A DNA stretch of 64,000 nt from Pseudosporangium ferrugineum (GCF_003002065.1 NZ_PVZG01000024.1:29298-93297); one strand, 5' to 3'. Counted from the stretch's first letter, positions 24,455-33,242 are shown. Notes: generated by a model not told the origin, from the sequence alone. A program made the numbers and translations.

Positions 24455-24764
24455 CCCCCCAGCATGCCAGCGCCACGCCCCACACGGCAGTGCCCGATCC
24501 GCCCGCAAGCCCGCCCCACCACACCGGCCCGCCCAGCCGCTCCCCCCACCCCCACGCCGGGGCCGCCGCACTCCACGTCCGTGCCGGCTCACCACAAAGC
24601 CACACCCGGCCGCCCGGACCACCCCGCGCTCCCGCCGGCCCGGCACGGCACCGCCCCCTGCGCCCCGCCGACTCGGCGCGCCGCCGCATCACCGGCCCGC
24701 CCAGCCCGGCTGATCACCGCTCAGCCCACGCCGCGGACCACCCGGCCCTCGCGCCGGCGCGGCC
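24455..24764 (-). other. Intergenic spacer between the two DUF1707 genes
   Basis: 310 bp, strongly C-rich on the plus strand. I see no open frame with coding character, no promoter with good spacing and no clear hairpin. Confidence 0.4.
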
Positions 24765-25175
24765 TCAGCGCTTGCGGCTCGCCGCGCGACCGATCAGCCC
24801 CAGCACGAGCGGAATGAACATCCACCCCGGCCAGAAATAGATCCACTCCCCCGAACCCAGCGACGACAGCGCCCACACCACGACGCACAGCACCACCACG
24901 CCCGCGTAGAAGGCCACCCACGGCGGCCCGGAGGGCCTGGAGACCTCGCGACTCTCCGGCGCTTCCTAGGCCCGCTGAGGCACCACCTGGGCGCGCTAGA
25001 CGGGAATGGTCCCCGGCAGGCCATCCAGTTCGCCGTACGTCCTGGCGGCGTAGGCCCGCTGCAACCGCTCGTCGTACTCGTGCAGCTCCAGCCGCCCCTC
25101 ATCGAGCGCCACCTTCAGCGTGTCGGCGACAGCCTGACGCTCCGCGTCCCCCGCCCGCATGTCCTCCCGGCCCAT
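24765..25175 (-). pseudogene. DUF1707 membrane-protein gene with two in-frame amber codons
   Basis: From ATG 25175 the frame reads MGREDMRAGDAERQAVADTL, EGRLELHEYDERLQRAYAARTYGELDGLPGTIPV, then TAG (24998-24996). The same frame continues RAQVVPQRA, a second TAG (24968-24966), then EAPESREVSRPSGPPWVAF, a two-span hydrophobic region (YAGVVVLCVVVWALSSLGSG, WIYFWPGWMFIPLVLGLIG), RAASRKR and TGA. No frameshift is needed: 136 codons stay in phase, and the part after the stops has the composition and membrane pattern of the intact paralogue. It is therefore a full gene interrupted by two ambers in the linker, and could still give a 59-residue DUF1707-only product. It lies between map and infA. Confidence 0.8.
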
Positions 25176-25304
25176 GCCCGCCAGGCCCCGGTCCGGGCTG
25201 CCCCGCGCACGCGCCCGGGCGCAGCTGGAGGTTCGTGCCGGGCTGGCCGCGATGGTCTCGCCGGACGTCGCTGCGTGACTGCCGGCCGTGGAACGCGAGG
25301 GGAT

Positions 25305-26159
25305 TTACTCCGCGAGCGAGCCGACCGCGGGCTGCCGCCCCGTCACGAGGTCGCCCAGCCGGGCGCGTCCCCCGTCGACGGCCGTGGTCACCCACACCCC
25401 GTCCTCCAGCAGCGCCATGGTGTGCTCCACGTGCGCCGCCACCGAGCCGTCCCGGGTGATGACGGTCCAACCATCCGAGAGCTCTTGGGTACGCGGTGAG
25501 CCCATGGTGATCATCGGCTCGATGGCCAGGGCGAGGCCGGGCACCAGGCGCGGGCCCTTGCCGGGCTTGCCGTGGTTCAGCACGTGCGGGTCCTGGTGCA
25601 TCTCCGTACCGATGCCGTGGCCGCCGTACCCGTCGACGATGCCGTAGCGGCCCGCCTTGCGGACGGTCTTCTCCACGTTGAAGGAGATGTCGGTGAGGCG
25701 TCCGCGGCCGTTCGCGGCGCCGCGGGCGGCGGCGGCGATGCCGGCCCACATGGCGTCCTCGGCGACCTCGGCCAGGCGCAGCAGTTCGGGCGCGGTCTCG
25801 CCGACCCCGACGGTGATCGCCGAGTCGCCGTGCCAGCCGTTCAGGATCGCGCCGCAGTCCAGCGAGATCAGGTCGCCCTCGCGGAGGACCTGGGTCGACG
25901 CCGGGATGCCGTGCACGACCTGCTCGTTGACCGAGGCGCAGATCGAGGCGGGAAAGCCGTGGTAGCCCTTGAAGGACGGGACGGCGCCCGCGTCCCGGAT
26001 GACGGTCTCGGCGATGGCGTCCAGGTCGGCGGTGGAGACGCCGGGGGCCACGGCGGCGCGCATCGCGTCCAGCGCGGCGGCGACGACCAGGCCGGCGCCG
26101 CGCATGAGCTCGATCTGCTCGGGGGTCTTGAGCTGGATGTCGAGCTGCTGACGGCGCAT
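25305..26159 (-). CDS. map: Methionine aminopeptidase, type I
   Basis: MetAP removes the initiator methionine from nascent proteins. The 284-residue pita-bread fold shows the metal ligands: Asp pair in SLDCGAILNGWHGDSAITV, His in GHGIGTEMHQDP, Glu in AIEPMITMG, and the last Glu near HVEHTMALLEDG. It starts 1 bp after the adk stop, so adk and map are coupled. No SH3-binding N-terminal extension is present. Confidence 0.96.
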   Translation of the reverse strand: MRRQQLDIQLKTPEQIELMRGAGLVVAAALDAMRAAVAPGVSTADLDAIAETVIRDAGAVPSFKGYHGFPASICASVNEQVVHGIPASTQVLREGDLISLDCGAILNGWHGDSAITVGVGETAPELLRLAEVAEDAMWAGIAAAARGAANGRGRLTDISFNVEKTVRKAGRYGIVDGYGGHGIGTEMHQDPHVLNHGKPGKGPRLVPGLALAIEPMITMGSPRTQELSDGWTVITRDGSVAAHVEHTMALLEDGVWVTTAVDGGRARLGDLVTGRQPAVGSLAE

Positions 26160-26160
26160 C

Positions 26161-26814
26161 TCAGCCCCCGTACGACCGCAGCGCGTCGATGGCGCGCACG
26201 GTGACGTCCTCGACCGGCCCGGTGGCGTCGATGCCCACGAGCTTGCCCTGCGCGCCGTAGAAGTCGACCAGCGGCGCCGTCTTGTCCGCGTACTCGACGA
26301 GCCGGTTGGCGATCGTCTCGGCCCGGTCGTCGTCGCGCTGGAACAGCTCGGAGCCGCACCGGTCGCAGACGTTCTCCTTGCTGGTGGGGTCGAACTCGAC
26401 GTGCCAGATCTTGCCGCAGCCGCGGCAGGTCCGGCGGCCGGAGAGCCGCCGGATGACCTCGTCGTCGTCGACCACGAGCTCCATCACCAGATCGAGCGCG
26501 GTGCCGAGGTCGGCCAGCAGCTTATCGAGCGCGGACGCCTGCGGGACGGTCCGCGGGAAACCGTCCAGCAGGAAGCCGTCGCCGGCGTCGGGCTCGGCGA
26601 GCCGGTCCCGGACCATGTTGATGGTCACCTCGTCCGGAACCAGGTTGCCCGCGTCCATGTAGCGCTTGGCCTCGAGCCCCAGGGGCGTGCCCTGGGACAC
26701 GTTGGCCCGGAAGATGTCACCGGTCGAGATCTTCGGTACGGCGAGATGGGCGGCGATGAACTCAGCCTGGGTCCCCTTGCCGGCCCCCGGGGGGCCCACC
26801 AGTACCAGCCGCAC
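26161..26814 (-). CDS. adk: Adenylate kinase (zinc-lid form)
   Basis: Interconverts ATP, AMP and ADP. The 217-residue protein has the P-loop GPPGAGKGTQ (about 7-16), the AMP-binding ISTGDIFRANV, FLLDGFPRTVPQA, and a long lid domain bearing CRGCGKIWH and CDRCG, the four-Cys zinc site. Many actinobacteria have the short-lid form, so the zinc lid is worth noting. It sits 74 bp after secY. Confidence 0.97.
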   Translation of the reverse strand: MRLVLVGPPGAGKGTQAEFIAAHLAVPKISTGDIFRANVSQGTPLGLEAKRYMDAGNLVPDEVTINMVRDRLAEPDAGDGFLLDGFPRTVPQASALDKLLADLGTALDLVMELVVDDDEVIRRLSGRRTCRGCGKIWHVEFDPTSKENVCDRCGSELFQRDDDRAETIANRLVEYADKTAPLVDFYGAQGKLVGIDATGPVEDVTVRAIDALRSYGG

Positions 26815-26888
26815 CTACATCGCCTCGCTTCGGTGAGAACGAGCCTCGCGAACCACAGACGCGCGAGCCCCCCGGCTCCGCGCCCCCA

Positions 26889-28235
26889 CTACCGGAGGAA
26901 CCCTTCATAGTTGCGCTGCATGAGCTGGCTCTCGATCTGCTTCACCGTCTCCAGGCCCACACCCACCATGATCAGCACGGCCGTACCACCGAACGGGAAG
27001 TTCTGGTACTGCTGCTGATTCAGCCAGATGAAGAAGAAGTTCGGGAGTACGGAGATCAGGCCCAGGTAGAGCGCACCCGGGAGAGTGATCCGGCTCAGGA
27101 TGAAGTCCAGGTAGTCGGCGGTCGGCTTACCGGGCCGGATACCCGGTACGAAGCCACCGTACTTCTTCATGTTCTCGGCGACCTCGGTCGGGTTGAACGT
27201 GATCGACACGTAGAAGTACGTGAAGAAGATGATCATGAGGAAGTACGTCGCGATGTAGATCCAGCTCGTCGGGTCGGCGAGGTAGTTCTGGATCCACTGC
27301 TGGTAACCCTTGAGGTTGTTCTGGTCGAAGAACTGCAGGTACAGCTGCGGCAGGTAGAGCAGCGACGACGCGAAGATCACCGGCACGACACCGGCCTGGT
27401 TGACCTTCAGCGGGATGTACGTCGAGGTGCCGCCGTACATGCGCCGGCCGATCATGCGCTTCGCGTACTGCACCGGGATGCGGCGCTGGGCCTGCTCGAT
27501 GAAGACGACCGCGCAGATGACCAGCAGCACCAGGGCGATGACGAGCCAGAACTTGCCCCAGCCGTTGCTCTCCTTGATCGTCCAGCCCTCGCCGGGGAGG
27601 CGGGCGGCGATCGAGGTGAAGATCAGGACGGACATGCCGTTGCCGACGCCGCGGTCGGTGATGAGCTCGCCGAGCCACATGACCACGCCCGTGCCGGCGG
27701 TCATCGTGATGACCAGCATCGTGAGCGTCAGCCAGTCGGGGATCCCGATGCCCTTGGGAATGATCGCGAAGTTCGCCTGGTCCTGCGGGCAGGCGCCGGC
27801 GAAGAGCTGGCCGGAGCGGGCCAGGGCCACGAACGCCGAGGACTGCAGGACCGCGAGGCCCAGCGTCAGGTAGCGGGTGTACTGGGTGATCTTCGCCTGG
27901 CCGGACTGGCCCTCCTTGCGGAGCTGCTCGAGGCGGGGGATCACCACGGTGAGCAGCTGCAGGATGATCGACGCTGTGATGTACGGCATAATGCCGAGCG
28001 CGAAGACCGAAAGCTGGAGCAGCGCACCGCCGGAGAACAGGTTCAGCAGGTTCAGAACCCCGCCGCCGGCGTCCGAACTGTTCACGGCGTCGAGGCAGTT
28101 CCGAACGTTGGTGTAGGACACGCCCGGGCTGGGCAGTGTGGCACCGAGCCGGTAGACCGCGATGATCGCTACTGTGAACAGCAGTTTCTTGCGCAGGTCA
28201 GGCGTCCGGAACGCACTCAGAAAGGCGGAGAGCAA
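26889..28235 (-). CDS. secY: Preprotein translocase subunit SecY
   Basis: The channel protein of the Sec translocon. I start it at TTG (LLSAFLSAFRTPDLRKKLLF) because AGGAGGAA lies 4 nt upstream and this gives the usual actinobacterial N-terminus; an upstream ATG would add 41 Arg/Ser-rich residues. The 448-residue product has ten membrane spans; plug and lateral gate regions (GVSYTNVRNCLD, FALGIMPYITASIILQLL, WLGELITDRGVGNGMSVLIF) and the C5 loop are intact. It is preceded by a 273-bp gap after rplO. Confidence 0.97.
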   Translation of the reverse strand: MLSAFLSAFRTPDLRKKLLFTVAIIAVYRLGATLPSPGVSYTNVRNCLDAVNSSDAGGGVLNLLNLFSGGALLQLSVFALGIMPYITASIILQLLTVVIPRLEQLRKEGQSGQAKITQYTRYLTLGLAVLQSSAFVALARSGQLFAGACPQDQANFAIIPKGIGIPDWLTLTMLVITMTAGTGVVMWLGELITDRGVGNGMSVLIFTSIAARLPGEGWTIKESNGWGKFWLVIALVLLVICAVVFIEQAQRRIPVQYAKRMIGRRMYGGTSTYIPLKVNQAGVVPVIFASSLLYLPQLYLQFFDQNNLKGYQQWIQNYLADPTSWIYIATYFLMIIFFTYFYVSITFNPTEVAENMKKYGGFVPGIRPGKPTADYLDFILSRITLPGALYLGLISVLPNFFFIWLNQQQYQNFPFGGTAVLIMVGVGLETVKQIESQLMQRNYEGFLR

Positions 28236-28340
28236 CTTCTTCCTCCTGCGCGAGGTGGCCGCCTGAAACCGGCGGATGGGGGTAGGCATCGGTCCGGACG
28301 ACCGATAGACCTGGCTGGGAACGGACTTTAACAGCCTGAC

Positions 28341-28358
28341 GTGCCTCTTGTGAGGCAC
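28341..28358 (-). other. Small hairpin between rplO and secY
   Basis: A perfect 7-bp stem GTGCCTC / GAGGCAC with a 4-nt loop lies in the 273-bp rplO-secY gap, about 110 bp upstream of the secY start. It could be a weak terminator or an mRNA processing site. I see no other RNA or gene in this gap. Confidence 0.35.
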
Positions 28359-28508
28359 GGTCGCCGCTTGTGCAACACCCGGGGACGAAGAGCTATGCCG
28401 CGGCCGGTGGAACCGTCGCGCCCGACCCGGTAAAAGACCAGGTCAGACGCCACAACGGGGATGCGGCCAGGCATCGGTGCGATACCCGGCCGACATCCCC
28501 GGCAAGCG

Positions 28509-28952
28509 TCACAGCTCGGTGGCGGAACCACCGGCTGCTGCGATCTTCTCCTTGGCCGACTCGCTGAACGCGTGCGCCGAGACCTGCAGCGCCACGCCAC
28601 CCAGCTCGCCGGAGCCCAGAACCTTCACGGGCTGGCCGCGACGGACCGCTCCCGCGTCGGCGAGCTCGAGCGGGCCGACCTCGCCGCCGTTCGGGAACAG
28701 CTCGGCGAGCCGGTCCAGGTTGACGACCTGGAAGACGACCTTGTTCTTGTTCTTGAAGCCCTTGAGCTTCGGCAGGCGCATGTGGAGGGGCATCTGCCCA
28801 CCCTCGAACGCCGCCGAGACGTTCTTGCGAGCTCCCGTACCCTTGGTGCCCCGACCGGCGGTCTTGCCCTTGGAGCCCTCACCGCGACCCACGCGGGTCT
28901 TCGGCGTCTTGGCTCCGGGCGCCGGCCGGAGGTGGTGGACCTTGATCGCCAT
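28509..28952 (-). CDS. rplO: 50S ribosomal protein L15
   Basis: A late-assembly large-subunit protein. 147 residues: MAIKVHHLRPAPGAKTPKTRVGRGEGSKGKTAGRG at the N-terminus (first 15 and the Gly/Arg run are typical) and QVVNLDRLAELF later. The ATG overlaps the rpmD stop by 1 nt (TAATG). Last ribosomal gene of the spc block. Confidence 0.97.
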   Translation of the reverse strand: MAIKVHHLRPAPGAKTPKTRVGRGEGSKGKTAGRGTKGTGARKNVSAAFEGGQMPLHMRLPKLKGFKNKNKVVFQVVNLDRLAELFPNGGEVGPLELADAGAVRRGQPVKVLGSGELGGVALQVSAHAFSESAKEKIAAAGGSATEL

Positions 28953-29134
28953 TACTCGACCTCCTCAACACTCACGAGGTGGCTCACGGCGAAGATCATG
29001 CCCCGAATCTCGGGGCGGTCCTCCTTGACCACCACATCGTTGATCCGCTTCAGCCCGAGCGACCGCAGGGAGTCCCGCTGGTTCTGCTTACGGCCGATCT
29101 CGGACCGGATCTGGGTGACCTTCAAGCGTGCCAT
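28952..29134 (-). CDS. rpmD: 50S ribosomal protein L30
   Basis: 60 residues: MARLKVTQIRSEIGRKQNQR, then LRSLGLKRINDVVVKEDRPEIRGM, the full bacterial L30. The ATG overlaps the rpsE stop by 3 bp (ATGA). Longer in-frame readings overlap rpsE and lack family character. Confidence 0.96.
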   Translation of the reverse strand: MARLKVTQIRSEIGRKQNQRDSLRSLGLKRINDVVVKEDRPEIRGMIFAVSHLVSVEEVE

Positions 29135-29754
29135 CAGTGCACCGCCGCTTCCGCACGCGCCGCCAGCATGGCCGCGGGCGCGACGTCCTCGACCGGCAGG
29201 CCACGACGGCTCGCGACCTGCTCCGGGGACTCGAGGCCCTTCAGAGCGGCCACCGTCGCGTGCACGATGTTGATCGGGTTGGACGAGCCGAGGCTCTTGC
29301 TCAGCACGTCGTGGATGCCCGCGCACTCCAGCACGGCACGCACCGGGCCACCGGCGATGACACCGGTACCGGCGGAGGCCGGCTTGAGGAGCACGACACC
29401 CGCGGCGGCCTCGCCGGTGATCGGGTGCGGGATCGTCGCACCGATCCGCGGCACCTTGAAGAAGTGCTTCTTGGCCTCCTCGACGCCCTTGGCGATCGCC
29501 GCGGGCACCTCCTTGGCCTTTCCGTATCCGATGCCGACGGTGCCGTCACCATCGCCGACGATCACCAGGGCGGTGAAGCTGAAGCGACGACCACCCTTGA
29601 CGACCTTCGCGACACGGTTGATCGCTACGACCCGCTCCAGATGGGGGGTCTTCTCGACGGGCGCGTTACCGCGGCCGCCCTCACGGCGGTTGTCGCGGCG
29701 GCCGCCCTCGTTGTTACCGCCGGACCCGCCGCCACGGCGCTGCTGACCAGGCAT
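29134..29754 (-). CDS. rpsE: 30S ribosomal protein S5
   Basis: S5 shapes the decoding fidelity region with S4. The 206-residue protein has a Gly/Arg/Asn-rich N-terminal tail (PGQQRRGGGSGGNNEGGRRD), then the S5 core LERVVAINRVAKVVKGGRRFSF, GDGDGTVGIGYGKAKEVPAAI and ECAGIHDVLSKSLGSSNPIN. The extended tail is usual in high-GC actinobacteria. 12 bp after rplR. Confidence 0.97.
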   Translation of the reverse strand: MPGQQRRGGGSGGNNEGGRRDNRREGGRGNAPVEKTPHLERVVAINRVAKVVKGGRRFSFTALVIVGDGDGTVGIGYGKAKEVPAAIAKGVEEAKKHFFKVPRIGATIPHPITGEAAAGVVLLKPASAGTGVIAGGPVRAVLECAGIHDVLSKSLGSSNPINIVHATVAALKGLESPEQVASRRGLPVEDVAPAAMLAARAEAAVH

Positions 29755-29766
29755 TGGTCTTCCTTC

Positions 29767-30162
29767 CTAGAACTCGAGTCCGGCTTCGCGGGCGGCGTCG
29801 GCAAGCGCGGCGATACGCCCCGCGTACTTGTTGCCACCGCGGTCGAAGACGACCTTGGACACGCCCGCGGCCTTCGCGCGCTCGGCGAGGAGAGCGCCGA
29901 CCTTGCCGGCCAGGGCGCTCTTGTCACCCTCGGTGCCCCGCAGGGAGGCGTCGAGCGTGGAGGCAGAGACGAGCGTGTGACCCTTGAGGTCGTCCACGAT
30001 CTGCGCGGTGATGTGCCGCGTGGACCGGGTGACGACCAGACGGGGACGCTCGGCAGTGCCGCGGACGTTCTTGCGGACCCGGAAGTGCCGACGCGCCTTC
30101 CCGACGGCGCGCTTGGAGGCGACTCCGCCCCCATTGCGGCGCTTGAGCAGCGTGGCGGTCAC
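29767..30162 (-). CDS. rplR: 50S ribosomal protein L18
   Basis: A 5S rRNA-binding protein. 131 residues: RHFRVRKNVRGTAERPRLVVTRSTRHI, AQIVDDLKGHTLVSASTLD, and FDRGGNKYAGRIAALADAAREAGLEF at the end. The start overlaps the rplF stop by 4 bp. Confidence 0.97.
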   Translation of the reverse strand: MTATLLKRRNGGGVASKRAVGKARRHFRVRKNVRGTAERPRLVVTRSTRHITAQIVDDLKGHTLVSASTLDASLRGTEGDKSALAGKVGALLAERAKAAGVSKVVFDRGGNKYAGRIAALADAAREAGLEF

Positions 30163-30701
30163 TTCTTACCTGCCTTTCCAGCCTTGCGGCGGATGACCTC
30201 GCCCTGGTACTTGACACCCTTGCCCTTGTACGGCTCCGGCGGGCGGATCTTCCGGATGTTCGCGGCGACCTCGCCGACGAGCTGCTTGTCGATGCCGGCG
30301 ACCGTGAACTGCGTGGGACGCTCCACCGAGAAGGTGATGCCGTCCGGCGCGGGCACGTTGACCGGGTGCGAGAAGCCCAGGGCGAACTCGAGGTCCTTGC
30401 CCTTGGCGGTCACGCGGTAACCGGTGCCGTTGATCTCCAGGGTCTTCTTGTAGCCCTCGGTGACGCCGACGATCATGTTGGCGACCAGGGTACGCGAGAG
30501 ACCGTGCAGCTCCTTGGCCTTGCGGTCGTCGTTGGGGCGGTTGACGACCAGCTCGCCGTTGTCCGCCTTCTCGACCGTGATCGGTTCGGCGACGGTGTGC
30601 GAGAGCTCGCCCTTGGGGCCCTTGACCTTGACGGTCTGGCCCGAGATGGTGACGTCGACGCCGGCCGGGACCGGGATCGACTTACGTCCGATTCGCGACA
30701 T
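30159..30701 (-). CDS. rplF: 50S ribosomal protein L6
   Basis: L6 supports the factor-binding region near the sarcin-ricin loop. The ATG MSRIGRKSIPVPAGVDV gives 180 residues, the standard length; 15 upstream in-frame residues are rejected. The C-terminal block RKIRPPEPYKGKGVKYQGEVI is diagnostic. 13 bp after rpsH. Confidence 0.97.
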   Translation of the reverse strand: MSRIGRKSIPVPAGVDVTISGQTVKVKGPKGELSHTVAEPITVEKADNGELVVNRPNDDRKAKELHGLSRTLVANMIVGVTEGYKKTLEINGTGYRVTAKGKDLEFALGFSHPVNVPAPDGITFSVERPTQFTVAGIDKQLVGEVAANIRKIRPPEPYKGKGVKYQGEVIRRKAGKAGKK

Positions 30702-30714
30702 GTCAGAGTCTCCG

Positions 30715-31122
30715 TTACCAAACGAAGGCGAGGATTTCCCCGCCAACGCTCCGCTTGCGGGCCTGCCGGTCGGTCAGCAGCCCCTGGGACGTCGAAACGA
30801 TCGCGACACCCAGGCCGCCGAGCACCCGGGGAAGCTCGTCGGACTTGGCGTACACCCGGAGACCGGGCTTGGACACGCGCTTGATGCCGGCAAGGCTGCG
30901 CTCGCGGTTCTGGCCGTACTTGAGCTCAACGACCAGTCGCTTGCCGACTTCGCCTTCAGCGGGCTCCTCGGCCGACCAGGAGGCGATGTAACCCTCGGCC
31001 TTGAGGACCTCGGCGATGTTCGCCTTGATCTTCGAGAAGGGCATGGTCACCTTGTCGTGGTACGCCTGGTTGGCGTTACGCAGACGCGTGAGCATGTCTG
31101 CGATCGGGTCCGTCATCGTCAT
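30715..31122 (-). CDS. rpsH: 30S ribosomal protein S8
   Basis: S8 binds helix 21 of 16S rRNA and often represses the spc operon. 135 residues: MTMTDPIADMLTRLRNANQA, KIKANIAEVLKAEGYI, GIKRVSKPGLRVY and GLGVAIVSTSQGLLTDRQARK. 77 bp after rpsZ, the largest gap inside this block. Confidence 0.97.
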   Translation of the reverse strand: MTMTDPIADMLTRLRNANQAYHDKVTMPFSKIKANIAEVLKAEGYIASWSAEEPAEGEVGKRLVVELKYGQNRERSLAGIKRVSKPGLRVYAKSDELPRVLGGLGVAIVSTSQGLLTDRQARKRSVGGEILAFVW

Positions 31123-31199
31123 GGGTATTCGTCAACCTTTCTCGCCGGGGTTCCCAGGGATTCCCCGGGCCTACGGCGAAGCGGTATTACAAGCTTGGA

Positions 31200-31385
31200 T
31201 TACCAGGAAGCCTTGGACACGCCCGGCAGCTCACCACGGTGCGCCATCTCGCGGATGCACACGCGGCACAGGCCGAACTTGCGGTAGACCGAGTGCGGGC
31301 GCCCGCAACGCTGGCAGCGGGTGTACGCACGCACAGCGAACTTCGGCTTCGCGGCAGCCTTGAGGATCAGGGCCTTCTTCGCCAT
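31200..31385 (-). CDS. rpsZ: 30S ribosomal protein S14, zinc-binding type Z
   Basis: 61 residues with the zinc ribbon CQRCGRPHSVYRKFGLCRVC and the conserved end IREMAHRGELPGVSKASW. Actinobacteria usually also carry a zinc-free S14 elsewhere under Zur control; that copy is not in the window. The ATG follows the rplE stop by 2 bp. Longer in-frame readings overlap rplE. Confidence 0.96.
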   Translation of the reverse strand: MAKKALILKAAAKPKFAVRAYTRCQRCGRPHSVYRKFGLCRVCIREMAHRGELPGVSKASW

Positions 31386-31387
31386 GC

Positions 31388-31960
31388 TCAGTTCTCCTTG
31401 AACGGGAAGCCCAGGAGCTTGAGCAGCTGCCGGCCCTCCTCGTCGGTCGTGGCGGTGGTCACCACCGTGATGTCCATGCCCCGGGTGCGATCGATCCGGT
31501 CCTGGTCGATCTCGTGGAACACCGACTGCTCGGTCAGGCCGAACGTGTAGTTGCCGTGCCCGTCGAGCTTGCGCCCGTCGAGGCCGCGGAAGTCGCGGAT
31601 ACGCGGCAGCGCGATCGACAGCAGCCGGTCCAGGAACTCCCACATCCGGTCGTTGCGGAGGGTGACCTTCGCGCCGATCGGCATGCCCTCACGCAGCTTG
31701 AACTGCGCGATGGACTTGGTCGCCCGCCGCACCAGCGGCTTCTGACCGGTGATGGTGGTCAGGTCCCGCACGGCGCCGTCGATCAGCTTGGCGTCGCGGG
31801 CGGCCTCACCGACACCCATGTTCACGACGACCTTCACCAGGCCGGGAACCTGCATGGGGTTGCCGTACTTGTACTGCTCCTGAAGCGCGGGGATGACCTC
31901 GCCGCGGTACTTCTGCTTCAGACGGGGCAGAGTCTTGGTCTCGGTAGCGGCAGTCATCAC
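31388..31960 (-). CDS. rplE: 50S ribosomal protein L5
   Basis: A 5S rRNA-binding protein that forms a bridge to the small subunit head. 190 residues: RLKQKYRGEVIPALQEQYKY, VVVNMGVGEAARDAKLIDGA, GQKPLVRRATKSIAQFKLREG and the C-terminal FGLTEQSVFHEIDQDRIDR. Start overlaps the rplX stop by 4 bp. Confidence 0.97.
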   Translation of the reverse strand: MMTAATETKTLPRLKQKYRGEVIPALQEQYKYGNPMQVPGLVKVVVNMGVGEAARDAKLIDGAVRDLTTITGQKPLVRRATKSIAQFKLREGMPIGAKVTLRNDRMWEFLDRLLSIALPRIRDFRGLDGRKLDGHGNYTFGLTEQSVFHEIDQDRIDRTRGMDITVVTTATTDEEGRQLLKLLGFPFKEN

Positions 31961-32277
31961 AGGTCCTTACCGGTGCTTCGCGCGATACGGACCTTCTGGC
32001 CGTTCTCGTCCGTGCGGTAGCCGACGCGCGTCGGCTTGCCCTGGTCGTCCACGATCTGCACGTTGGAGATGTGAACGGGGGCTTCCTGCGTGACGATGCC
32101 ACCGGTCTTCGAACCACGCTGCGTCGTACGGATGCGCTCGTGCTTCTTGATGCGGTTGACGCCCTCGACGAGGACCTTGTCCTGACGCGGGAAGGCCGCG
32201 ATGACCTTGCCCTTGGCGCCCTTGTCCTTGCCGGCGATGACGACGACCGTGTCGCCCTTTTTGATCTTCATGATCAA
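31957..32277 (-). CDS. rplX: 50S ribosomal protein L24
   Basis: An assembly-initiating protein with a KOW domain. 106 residues: KIKKGDTVVVIAGKDKGAKGKV, VEGVNRIKKHERIRTTQRGSK and GYRTDENGQKVRIARSTGKDL. The start overlaps the rplN stop by 4 bp; a second ATG (MKIKKG) two codons in is an alternative start. Confidence 0.96.
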   Translation of the reverse strand: MIMKIKKGDTVVVIAGKDKGAKGKVIAAFPRQDKVLVEGVNRIKKHERIRTTQRGSKTGGIVTQEAPVHISNVQIVDDQGKPTRVGYRTDENGQKVRIARSTGKDL

Positions 32278-32642
32278 AGCACCTCCGGCGCCAGGCTGAT
32301 GATCTTCATGAACCGCTTGTCGCGCAGCTCGCGGCCGACCGGGCCGAAGATGCGCGTACCGCGGGGGTCCCCGCCGTCCTTGATGATGACGGCGGCGTTC
32401 TCGTCGAAGCGGATGTACGAGCCGTCCGGACGGCGCTTCTCCTTGGCGGTGCGAACGATGACCGCCTTGACGACGTCACCCTTCTTCACACCGGCACCCG
32501 GGATGGCGTCCTTGACCGTGGCCACGATGACGTCGCCGATGCTCGCGTAGCGGCGACCGGAGCCGCCCAGTACGCGGATGCACAGGATTTCCCGGGCACC
32601 CGTGTTGTCGGCGACGCGCAGTCGCGACTCCTGCTGGATCAC
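32274..32642 (-). CDS. rplN: 50S ribosomal protein L14
   Basis: L14 contacts 16S rRNA in bridges B5 and B8. 122 residues, highly conserved: MIQQESRLRVADNTGAREIL, IGDVIVATVKDAIPGAGVKKGDV and RGTRIFGPVGRELRDKRFMKI. First gene after the 94-bp gap that marks the S10/spc boundary, so a secondary promoter may lie there, though none was evident. Confidence 0.98.
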   Translation of the reverse strand: MIQQESRLRVADNTGAREILCIRVLGGSGRRYASIGDVIVATVKDAIPGAGVKKGDVVKAVIVRTAKEKRRPDGSYIRFDENAAVIIKDGGDPRGTRIFGPVGRELRDKRFMKIISLAPEVL

Positions 32643-32736
32643 GTCTGTCTCCTATGTCTGCCAGTTCTCCGGAAAGGTTCTTCCGAAGCTTGGCGGAACG
32701 ATGGTCGCTGGGCCGGCTCGCGCCGGCCCAGCGGAC

Positions 32737-33012
32737 TCACTTGGCCTTTTCGAGGATCTCCACGATGCGCCACCGCTTGGTGCGGGACAGCGGACGGGTC
32801 TCCATCAGCGAAACCCGGTCGCCCACGCCGCAGGCGTTCTGCTCGTCGTGCACCTGAAGCTTGCGGGTGCGACGGAGAACCTTGCCGTAGAGGGCGTGCT
32901 TGACACGGTCCTCGACCTCGACGATGACGGTCTTGTCCATCTTGTCGCTGACCACGAGGCCCTCGCGCACCTTGCGCTGGCTCCGCGGCGCAGCAGCAGC
33001 GTTCTCACTCAT
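32737..33012 (-). CDS. rpsQ: 30S ribosomal protein S17
   Basis: A primary 16S rRNA-binding OB-fold protein. 91 residues: KVREGLVVSDKMDKTVIVEVEDRVKHALYGK, HDEQNACGVGDRVSLMETRPLSRTKRWRIVEIL (split here into two typical blocks). The start overlaps the rpmC stop by 4 bp. End of the S10 block. Confidence 0.97.
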   Translation of the reverse strand: MSENAAAAPRSQRKVREGLVVSDKMDKTVIVEVEDRVKHALYGKVLRRTRKLQVHDEQNACGVGDRVSLMETRPLSRTKRWRIVEILEKAK

Positions 33013-33242
33013 GCTGTCACCTCACTCGGCGCGGCCGAGAGCCCCAGCTCACGCTCACGCATGATCGTGTAGATCTTCGCGATGTCCTTGCGGACCACCT
33101 GCAGCCGACGGTGATTGTCGAGCTGACCGGTCGCGCCCTGCACGCGAAGATTGAACAGCTCCGCCTTGGCCTCCCGCAGCCGCGAGACCAGCTCCTCTTC
33201 GGAGAGCTCGCGCAGCTCGGCTGCCTTAACGCCCGCTGCCAT
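33009..33242 (-). CDS. rpmC: 50S ribosomal protein L29
   Basis: A small two-helix protein at the tunnel exit. 77 residues: AAELRELSEEELVSRLREAK, ELFNLRVQGATGQLDNHRRL and QVVRKDIAKIYTIMRERELG. It overlaps rplP by 1 nt and rpsQ by 4. Confidence 0.96.
   Translation of the reverse strand: MAAGVKAAELRELSEEELVSRLREAKAELFNLRVQGATGQLDNHRRLQVVRKDIAKIYTIMRERELGLSAAPSEVTA

Noticed and set aside
28236..28508. Possible small gene or RNA in the rplO-secY gap
   Set aside because: Frames are short and uncharacteristic; apart from one 7-bp hairpin nothing could be supported.
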